Positions 1 to 5,471 of a DNA stretch of 5,471 bases are shown one piece after another. The notes beneath the pieces are model-generated. The model was not told where the DNA came from and did no database searches. It was given only the letters and a program-made list of their open reading frames with translations. The stretch lies in assembly GCA_902488835.1 (NCBI GenBank), contig CABTXQ010000059.1, positions 1 to 5,471 on the forward strand. Direction: 5' to 3'. This stretch comes from an uncultured Ileibacterium sp. Its GTDB lineage: Bacteria; Bacillota; Clostridia; Peptostreptococcales; Anaerovoracaceae. Made by a program: the position numbers and the translations under genes. Position 1 is the stretch's first letter. Each line of letters starts with the position of its first letter.

Positions 1-1804
1 CATCCGTATCAAGAAATTCCCTAGATATATCTACAATCTTCTTGCCTCTCCACCTCATGACAAGCCTGTTATCAGATGTTACCCTTGCAACTACAGTTGC
101 TTCTATATTTTCTTCATTTGCAAGCTCTTTGAATCTTTGATAGTTCTTTCTAGCTATGACAACAGCCATCCTTTCCTGAGACTCGCTTATAGCAAGTTCG
201 GTTCCATCAAGCCCCTCATATTTCTTAGGCACCTTATCCAGATCGATATCAAGTCCTTCTGCAAGCTCTCCAATTGCAACCGAAACTCCCCCTGCACCAA
301 AGTCGTTACAACGCTTTATCATTCTCGATGCTTCGCTATTTCTGAATAATCTTTGAAGCTTCCTCTCCTCAGGGGCATTTCCCTTCTGGACCTCAGCTCC
401 TGCAGTAGTAAGTGAAGATTCGTTATGGGATTTTGAGGAACCTGTTGCCCCTCCGCATCCATCCCTACCGGTTTTGCCTCCTAAAAGAAGTATAACATCT
501 CCTTCGGCAGGTTTTTCCCTAACAACGTCCTCTTTAGGTGTTGATCCGACAACAGCACCCAGCTCCATGTGCTTAGCGACAAAGCCCGGATGGTATATTT
601 CATCAACAAGACCTGTTGAAACTCCTATTTGGTTTCCGTAAGAAGAATACCCCTGTGCCGCCTTTGTAACGATTGTCCTCTGTGGAAGCTTACCTTTCAT
701 AGTTTCAGATATAGGTTTTAGGGGATCGGCTGCCCCTGTAATTCTCATTGCATTATATACATAAGCCCTGCCTGAAAGCGGATCCCTTATTGCTCCACCT
801 ATGCATGTTGCAGCTCCACCAAAGGGTTCTATCTCCGTAGGGTGGTTATGTGTCTCATTTTTGAACAAAAGCAGATAGTCTTCCTCTTTTCCGTCAACCC
901 TTGCCTTTATCTTTACCGTACATGCATTTATCTCTTCAGATGAATCGAGATTCTCGAGCTTTCCTTTTTTTATCAAGTGTTTTGCCGTAATTGTCCCAAG
1001 GTCCATTAGAGTAATCGGTTTTTTCCTACCGATTTCTTCCCTTACTTTTAAATATTCATCATATGTCTTTCTTATAGTTTCATCTTCAAATTCTATATCC
1101 TTAAGAACAGTGTTGAATGTCGTATGCCTGCAGTGGTCAGACCAATATGTGTCAAGTACACGTATTTCGGTAACTGTCGGATTTCTCTTCTCTTTATTAA
1201 AATATTCTCTAATTGTCTTTATATCCGAAAGGTCCATTGCGAGCCCATAATCTTCAATAAAAGTAGAAAGCCCTTCATCTGAAAGCTCTTTGAATCCCTC
1301 AATAATCTTGACATCATCTGGGATCTCGTATTCTGTAGTCAGCTTATCAGGCAGTTCAAGAGAGACCTCCTCCGATTCAATTGGATTTATAAGCTCTTTT
1401 CTAATAAGATCGTAATCCTCCTTATTAAGCTTACCTTCAACTATATAAATTGCGGCATATTTAACGGTAGGCCTTTCCTCCTGTGACACTATTTGAATGC
1501 ACTGTGCAGCTGAATCCGCTCTTTGATCAAACTGGCCCGGAAGTGCAGAGACTGCAACAACAAAGGTATCATCTCCTATTTGATCGTAAATATTTCTAAA
1601 TACTATATCAACCTGTGGTTCTGAGAATATTGTATTAACGCATTTTTCGAAGAGAGCTTCATCTATTCCCTCTACATCATATCTGTTAAGAATACGAACC
1701 TTTTCTATGTTTTTTAATCCCAAATTATCTCTAAGATGCCTGTAAAGCTCTTTCGATTCCACTGAGACAGATTCTTTTTTCTCAACATAAACTCTGTAAA
1801 CCAT
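1..1804 (-). CDS. purL: Phosphoribosylformylglycinamidine synthase, long single-chain type (3' end outside window)
   Basis: This enzyme converts FGAR, glutamine and ATP to FGAM in the cytoplasm, the fourth step of IMP synthesis. The first 601 codons are visible and open, running off the left edge. Landmarks in order are the PurS-like N-terminal part with LPGQFDQR (88-95), DHCRH (223-227), ETHNHPT (317-323) followed by PFGGAATCIGGAIRDPLSG (327-345) of the first ATP-binding half, GGKTGRDG (442-449), and ISESQERM (ending at M546). From memory these match the roughly 1,240-residue clade of streptococci and clostridia, which carries its own C-terminal glutaminase domain. That domain and the second synthetase half would lie outside the window. 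The ATG at 1802-1804 is chosen because AAAGGAG (1813-1819) sits 8 nt upstream and the N-terminus MVYRVYVEKKE fits the family. The gene begins 15 nt after the purD stop, so the two are probably co-transcribed. I see no frameshift or missing motif. The family call is very secure; the full length is inferred. Confidence 0.97.
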   Translation of the reverse strand, partial: MVYRVYVEKKESVSVESKELYRHLRDNLGLKNIEKVRILNRYDVEGIDEALFEKCVNTIFSEPQVDIVFRNIYDQIGDDTFVVAVSALPGQFDQRADSAAQCIQIVSQEERPTVKYAAIYIVEGKLNKEDYDLIRKELINPIESEEVSLELPDKLTTEYEIPDDVKIIEGFKELSDEGLSTFIEDYGLAMDLSDIKTIREYFNKEKRNPTVTEIRVLDTYWSDHCRHTTFNTVLKDIEFEDETIRKTYDEYLKVREEIGRKKPITLMDLGTITAKHLIKKGKLENLDSSEEINACTVKIKARVDGKEEDYLLLFKNETHNHPTEIEPFGGAATCIGGAIRDPLSGRAYVYNAMRITGAADPLKPISETMKGKLPQRTIVTKAAQGYSSYGNQIGVSTGLVDEIYHPGFVAKHMELGAVVGSTPKEDVVREKPAEGDVILLLGGKTGRDGCGGATGSSKSHNESSLTTAGAEVQKGNAPEERKLQRLFRNSEASRMIKRCNDFGAGGVSVAIGELAEGLDIDLDKVPKKYEGLDGTELAISESQERMAVVIARKNYQRFKELANEENIEATVVARVTSDNRLVMRWRGKKIVDISREFLDTD

Positions 1805-1819
1805 ATGATTAACTCCTTT

Positions 1820-3088
1820 CTAAATTAAGGCTTTGAGTGCCTTTAATCCTATGTCCTTCCTGTAATATGCCTTATTAAAATCTATTTTTTCTATACCCTG
1901 GTATGCAGAGTCAATTGCTCCCTTAAGTGTATCGCTTATTGCAGTAAGGCCTAGAACTCTTCCTCCATTTGTAAAAAGCTTATCTCCTTTCCTGCTTGCT
2001 CCTGCTATGTAAAGGGTAGAAGCTTTAGGTAGTTTTCCTACATTTATTTGATAGCCTTTATCATATTTTCCCGGATATCCTCCTGATGCCATAACAACGC
2101 AGCACGAAGACTTATCCGAAAATTCAACCATATCCTCACTTAGCTTCTCATCCCTTACCGCCATCATTATATTGAGAAGATCACTTTTTAGAAGTGGAAG
2201 CACAACTTGGGTCTCAGGATCTCCGAACCTGCAATTATATTCTATTACCTTAGGTCCATCATCTGTTATCATAAGTCCGAAGTAAAGACATCCCTTAAAA
2301 GTTCTGCCTTCCTCGTTCATTGCATTTACTGTTGGGATAAAAATTTCTTTCATGCACCTCTCACTTACATCTTCAGTGTAGAAAGGATTTGGTGCAACAC
2401 ACCCCATTCCACCTGTATTAAGGCCCTCGTCTCCGTCAAGAGCTCTCTTGTGATCCATTGAAGATATCATCGGTATTATCGTCTTTCCGTCCGTAAATGA
2501 AAGAACGCTTACCTCTGGGCCTTCGAGGAATTCTTCAATGACAATTTCATCGCCGCTTTTCCCGAACTTCTTATCTTCCATAATGTCTTTAACGGCATTT
2601 ATCGCTTCTTCTCTCTTCATCGCAATGATAACGCCTTTTCCCTTTGCAAGTCCACTAGCCTTTATAACAATCGGAATCTTACACTCTTTAACATAATCTA
2701 AAGCGTCATTAACATCGTTGAAAACCTCATAGTCCGCTGTAGGTATACCATATTTTTTCATAAGATTCTTTGAAAAAACCTTACTGCTTTCAATCTCAGC
2801 AGCTTTCTTGTCAGGCCCAAAACATTTTATTCCTGCCTCTTCAAGAATATCAACAGCCCCCATGGCGAGTGGATCATCGGGAGCGACAACTGCAAAGTCA
2901 ATTCCCTCATCAAGAGCAAAATCCCTTGCCTTGTAAATATCCTCAGCACCTATGTTTACACATATAGCATCTGCTTCAATTCCACCATTTCCAGGTAGTG
3001 CATATATCTTTTCAACATTTTTATTTTCAGATATCTTTTTAATTATTGCGTGTTCACGACCTCCGCCGCCGATAACCATTATCTTCAT
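1820..3088 (-). CDS. purD: Phosphoribosylamine-glycine ligase (GAR synthetase)
   Basis: PurD joins phosphoribosylamine and glycine with ATP to make GAR, the second step of the pathway. The 422-residue product has the normal family length and is complete. It shows the N-terminal GGGGREHA loop (7-14), LPGNGG (31-36), the ATP-grasp segment KASGLAKGKGV (143-153), EEFLEGPEVSV (185-195), DHKRALDGDEGLNTGGMG (212-229), the metal/ATP-binding segment IEYNCRFGDPETQ (282-294), and the C-terminal TNGGRVLG (373-380) and YRKDIG (409-414). Where E. coli PurD has GPEAPL, this protein reads APDDPL (69-74), a variant I associate with clostridial PurD. The ATG at 3086-3088 is preceded by TAGGAG, whose TAG directly follows the TAA stop of the upstream transformylase gene, giving tandem stops that double as the ribosome binding site. 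The gap between these two genes is 12 nt. The stop is TAG at 1820-1822. No odd composition or truncation is seen. Confidence 0.98.
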   Translation of the reverse strand: MKIMVIGGGGREHAIIKKISENKNVEKIYALPGNGGIEADAICVNIGAEDIYKARDFALDEGIDFAVVAPDDPLAMGAVDILEEAGIKCFGPDKKAAEIESSKVFSKNLMKKYGIPTADYEVFNDVNDALDYVKECKIPIVIKASGLAKGKGVIIAMKREEAINAVKDIMEDKKFGKSGDEIVIEEFLEGPEVSVLSFTDGKTIIPMISSMDHKRALDGDEGLNTGGMGCVAPNPFYTEDVSERCMKEIFIPTVNAMNEEGRTFKGCLYFGLMITDDGPKVIEYNCRFGDPETQVVLPLLKSDLLNIMMAVRDEKLSEDMVEFSDKSSCCVVMASGGYPGKYDKGYQINVGKLPKASTLYIAGASRKGDKLFTNGGRVLGLTAISDTLKGAIDSAYQGIEKIDFNKAYYRKDIGLKALKALI

Positions 3089-3100
3089 TTTTAGCTCCTA

Positions 3101-4285
3101 TTAGTGATGGAAAAGTCTTATCCCTGTGAATACCATAGTCATGCCGTACTTATTTACAACCCTTAGAACATCATCATCTCTTATCGAACCACCCGGTTCA
3201 ACAACATAGCTTACTCCGCTCTTGTATGCTCTTTCAACGCTATCTCCGAATGGGAAGAAAGCATCAGAAGCAATTACACCGCCGCTAAGTGAGCTAAGAT
3301 ATTCACTCTTATATTCCGAAGTAAGAGGTTCAGGCTTCGATGTAAAATAATTTTCCCATACACCATCTTCACATACATCCATTTCGCATTCATTGATATA
3401 TGCATCTATTGCATTATCCCTCTCAGCCCGCTTTATCCCTTCTTTCCAAGGAAGCATTAGGACCTTCTCACTTTGGCGTAAGTGCCAAGTATCAGCCTTA
3501 CCACATGCAAGCCTTGTGCAGTGTACCCTCGATTGCTGACCTGCACCAATTCCGGTACACTGTCCATCAAGAGCAAGGAGGACTGAGTTAGACTGCGTAT
3601 ATTTGAGTGTTATCATGGCAAGAAGCATGTCATCTATTATATTATCAGGAAGTTCTTTTTTATCACTTACAATATTTGTCAAATCATCCCTTCTTATCTC
3701 AAGACTGTTATGACTTTGTTCAAGTGTAACTCCAAATATTTGGCGTCTTTCTTGCTCTTCCGGTTCGTAGTTCTCATCAATCTTAAGAACCACATAATTA
3801 CCGCCTTTTTTCTTTGAAAGTATGTCAATTGCTTTATCAGAATATGAAGGAGCAATAATTCCGTCAGAAACTTCTCTTGCTAGTATCTTTGCGGTTATCT
3901 CATCGCATTCATCAGAAAGTGCAACAAAGTCTCCAAAAGAGCAGAGTCTGTCAGTTCCTCTCGCCCTTGCATAGGCACATGCTTGAGGGGAGCTATCAAG
4001 ATCCTCTATATCATCAACGAAATAAGCTTTTTTCATCTTGTCAGGTAGAATTTTACCAAGTGCTGAAGATGTCGGACTTACGTGTTTGAATGAAGTTGCA
4101 GCAGGGATTCCCGTTGCTTTTTTTAACTCCTTTACAAGCTGCCATGCATTAAGTGCATCCATAAGATTGATATATCCCGGTCTACCATTTATCACAGTAA
4201 AAGGTAAATCTCTTCCATCATTCATATATACCTTGGCAATTTTCTGATTAGGATTGCATCCGTATTTGAGTTTCAGCTCCTTCAT
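3101..4285 (-). CDS. purH: Stand-alone AICAR transformylase (PurH C-terminal domain only)
   Basis: This protein transfers a formyl group from 10-formyltetrahydrofolate to AICAR, giving FAICAR, the ninth step of IMP synthesis. It has 394 residues and starts exactly where the transformylase domain of bifunctional PurH/ATIC begins (LKYGCNPNQ, 6-14). The N-terminal MGS-like IMP cyclohydrolase domain is absent. The catalytic Lys-His pair of the family is seen as K67-H68 in SFKHVSP. Other family segments are AYARARG (104-110), SFGDFVALSD (116-125), REVSDGIIAP (137-146), KYTQSNSV (228-235), GIGAGQQSRVHCTRLA (245-260), DAFFPF (341-346) and the C-terminal RLFHH. Several of these resemble animal ATIC more than Bacillus or E. 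coli PurH, judged from memory. An arginine of the LRYG motif, thought to contact the substrate phosphate in ATIC, is lysine here (K7). The ATG at 4283-4285 follows AGGGAGG (4294-4300) by 8 nt and lies 16 nt after the cyclohydrolase stop. The symbol purH is used in the sense of transformylase only. Confidence 0.95.
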   Translation of the reverse strand: MKELKLKYGCNPNQKIAKVYMNDGRDLPFTVINGRPGYINLMDALNAWQLVKELKKATGIPAATSFKHVSPTSSALGKILPDKMKKAYFVDDIEDLDSSPQACAYARARGTDRLCSFGDFVALSDECDEITAKILAREVSDGIIAPSYSDKAIDILSKKKGGNYVVLKIDENYEPEEQERRQIFGVTLEQSHNSLEIRRDDLTNIVSDKKELPDNIIDDMLLAMITLKYTQSNSVLLALDGQCTGIGAGQQSRVHCTRLACGKADTWHLRQSEKVLMLPWKEGIKRAERDNAIDAYINECEMDVCEDGVWENYFTSKPEPLTSEYKSEYLSSLSGGVIASDAFFPFGDSVERAYKSGVSYVVEPGGSIRDDDVLRVVNKYGMTMVFTGIRLFHH

Positions 4286-4301
4286 GAATATATCCTCCCT
4301 C

Positions 4302-5024
4302 TTATCTTTCCATACCGTTGATAACCCTGTCTTTGAATACCTTGCTCTCTAAACAGATATATCTAACATATAATGCTATTCTGTTATCTTCATCGAGGTG
4401 CTCCCATATGGTATTTGTAAATATATCGATATCGTCAGGTATTGCTACTCTATCAGGCTCACCTACATATGTAGGAAGTGGATTTCCGTCATTCTGATAT
4501 GTGTGTATAAAATGTCCAAGTCCGGAAAGAGGCATGTATGAAAATGTGTATCTTGCACACGCAGTACCCTTCTCATCTTCGCTCTTAAGGATGCTCATCT
4601 TGTAATCAAAATCGTTTTCCCCAAGATTGACAATAGCACTGATTCTAGGAGTCAAGTTCGGTGCATCCGGCTCAAACTCCCTGCTTTCTAGCGATTCTTC
4701 AAAGCTTTTACCTGTCTTTATTCCGTTCCAAATGGTTTCGGTATGGTCACCATTTGTTACTATTATCTTATTATCTAGGTTCTTAACTGCAGGGTATATT
4801 ATTAGACTCGGATCCTCAATCTTATCCTCATCAAAAGGCTTCGTATATACTTCTGCATCCTGAATATGAAAAATTCTGTTCCTGCTGTTATCGCTTCTGC
4901 CCATTATGAAATATACTATTACCGCATTGTTGGTATTCTCTGTCTTTCCAACTATTATCCCTCTACCTGCATAAGAATTTCCTGCCAAAAGTTCCTCAAT
5001 TGAATTGATTTTATAAGGATTCAT
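4302..5024 (-). CDS. purO: IMP cyclohydrolase, PurO family
   Basis: The predicted role is closing the ring of FAICAR to IMP, the last step of the pathway. The 240-residue product has YAGRG (18-22), YFIMGRSDNSRNR (38-50), DPSLIIY (71-77), TNGDHT (90-95), APNLTPRISA (121-130) and GLGHFIHTY (168-176). These match my memory of the IMP_cyclohyd (PurO) family described first in Methanothermobacter, which has an Ntn-hydrolase-like fold unrelated to the MGS-like cyclohydrolase half of bacterial PurH. It is somewhat longer than the roughly 200-residue archaeal proteins. The position directly before a transformylase that lacks its cyclohydrolase half strongly supports the role. The start is the ATG at 5022-5024, preceded by GGAGGG 5 nt upstream. 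A GTG at 5046-5048 would add eight residues (MIRLWREK) but has no ribosome binding site and runs deeper into purN. The gene overlaps purN by 14 nt, suggesting translational coupling. There is no signal peptide or membrane segment. The family call is firm; activity is inferred. Confidence 0.9.
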   Translation of the reverse strand: MNPYKINSIEELLAGNSYAGRGIIVGKTENTNNAVIVYFIMGRSDNSRNRIFHIQDAEVYTKPFDEDKIEDPSLIIYPAVKNLDNKIIVTNGDHTETIWNGIKTGKSFEESLESREFEPDAPNLTPRISAIVNLGENDFDYKMSILKSEDEKGTACARYTFSYMPLSGLGHFIHTYQNDGNPLPTYVGEPDRVAIPDDIDIFTNTIWEHLDEDNRIALYVRYICLESKVFKDRVINGMER

Positions 5025-5471
5025 TTTTTCCCTCCATAATCTTATCACACACCATAGATACCGCCTTTGGTAAAAGGGTCCATTCCGCTTCTCTCATAAC
5101 TCTCTTTTGTAAAATCTCAGGTGTGTCTTTCTCTTTAATTTCTACTGCTTTTTGAAGTATAATCTTTCCGCCGTCAGGAATCTCATTTACAAAATGTACA
5201 GTTGCACCAGTAACTTTCACACCGTAATCCAAAGCCATCTCATGAACATGAATTCCGTATGCACCCTTGCCACAGAATGAAGGTATCAGCGAGGGATGGA
5301 TATTAATAATTCTATTTGGGTATTTTTTTACAAAATCCTCGGATAAAATTTTCATAAATCCTGCCAGAACGATCAGATCAATTTTTCGCTCTCTTAATTC
5401 CTTCGTAAGTGATTTTTCAAAATTGTCTACTCTGTCATTTTTCTCTGATGGAATAAAAATATTTTCTATTC
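5011..5471 (-). CDS. purN: Phosphoribosylglycinamide formyltransferase, folate-dependent (5' end outside window)
   Basis: PurN formylates GAR with 10-formyltetrahydrofolate, the third step of IMP synthesis. The reading frame is open to the right edge, so 152 complete codons are visible; the missing N-terminus, roughly 40-50 residues by family length, should carry the GSGSNLQ-type phosphate loop. A Met at 5353-5355 is internal, because the upstream residues (for example DLIVLAGF, just before this Met) are typical PurN. The catalytic triad known from E. coli PurN is present: Asn (5302-5304) and His (5296-5298) in NIHPS, and Asp (5173-5175) in DGG. The loop after HPSL reads IPSFCGKGAYGIHVHE, longer than in E. 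coli and of a kind I associate with clostridia. TGATVHFV follows. The TAA stop is at 5011-5013, inside the start region of the IMP cyclohydrolase gene. The genes upstream in the operon cannot be seen. Confidence 0.96.
   Translation of the reverse strand, partial: IENIFIPSEKNDRVDNFEKSLTKELRERKIDLIVLAGFMKILSEDFVKKYPNRIINIHPSLIPSFCGKGAYGIHVHEMALDYGVKVTGATVHFVNEIPDGGKIILQKAVEIKEKDTPEILQKRVMREAEWTLLPKAVSMVCDKIMEGKNESL
5030..5035 (-). promoter_or_regulatory. Ribosome binding site of the IMP cyclohydrolase gene, inside purN
   Basis: On the minus strand the sequence reads GGAGGGAAAAA directly before the ATG at 5022-5024, a near-perfect Shine-Dalgarno with a 5 nt spacer. It lies within the last codons of purN, where it encodes part of Met-Glu-Gly-Lys. 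It decides the start of the cyclohydrolase gene, because the alternative GTG at 5046-5048 has no such element upstream. Ribosomes finishing purN at 5011 would clear this site, which fits coupled translation. Confidence 0.85.

Noticed and set aside
137..349. Plus-strand open frame of 70 codons inside purL
   Set aside because: It is antisense to the strongly conserved ESQER region of purL, has no ribosome binding site evident and resembles no known protein.
123..1752. Recurring AAGCTCTTT-like words within purL
   Set aside because: They encode repeated Lys-Glu-Leu type tripeptides at irregular spacing and do not form a repeat array or a binding-site pattern.
1805..1819. Possible regulatory element between purD and purL
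   Set aside because: The 15 nt gap holds only the purL ribosome binding site; there is no room for a promoter or terminator.
2207..2461. Plus-strand open frame of 84 codons inside purD
   Set aside because: It lies opposite conserved PurD motifs (RFGDPETQ, DHKRAL) and reads as low-quality shadow sequence.
2770..2967. Plus-strand open frame of 65 codons opposite purD, rich in Gln and Pro
   Set aside because: It is a shadow of the purD N-terminal region; the composition reflects the complement of ordinary Glu/Gly/Asp codons.
3400..4247. Three plus-strand open frames (3400-3591, 3877-4089, 4038-4247) opposite the transformylase gene
   Set aside because: All are antisense to conserved transformylase motifs, two of them overlap each other, and none has a recognisable domain.
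4627..4863. Plus-strand open frame of 78 codons with a hydrophobic, membrane-like stretch
   Set aside because: It is antisense to the conserved PurO segments around DPSLIIY and TNGDHT. The hydrophobic look arises from the complement of charged codons.

Overview
The window is a continuous stretch of a de novo purine (IMP) biosynthesis operon. All genes lie on the minus strand, so transcription runs from the right edge to the left. In transcription order they are purN (5' end outside the window), a PurO-type IMP cyclohydrolase, a stand-alone AICAR transformylase (purH-type), purD, and purL (3' half outside the window). Coding sequence covers almost everything. The gaps between genes are 12-16 nt and purN overlaps the cyclohydrolase gene by 14 nt. 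I see no promoter, terminator, riboswitch, RNA gene, mobile element, repeat array or CRISPR.

The DNA is moderately AT-rich, with strong AGGAGG-like ribosome binding sites. The PurL is the long single-chain clade found in clostridia and streptococci. The PurN carries the IHPSLIPSFCGKGAYG-type loop I associate with clostridia. Together these suggest an anaerobic member of the Bacillota, class Clostridia. I cannot name the genus from sequence alone.

The products cover five steps of the pathway: PurD makes GAR, PurN formylates it, PurL converts FGAR to FGAM, the PurH-type protein formylates AICAR to FAICAR, and PurO closes the ring to IMP. PurF, PurM, PurE/K, PurC and PurB are not in the window; some may lie upstream of purN or beyond purL.

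The most notable point is how the last two steps are encoded. Most bacteria use one bifunctional PurH of about 510-530 residues. Here the transformylase is a separate 394-residue protein that looks more like the transformylase half of animal ATIC than like Bacillus or E. coli PurH. The cyclohydrolase step is assigned to an unrelated, archaeal-type PurO encoded just upstream. This arrangement appears to occur in other clostridia, so it is unusual rather than clearly new. I found no evidence of a previously undescribed system.
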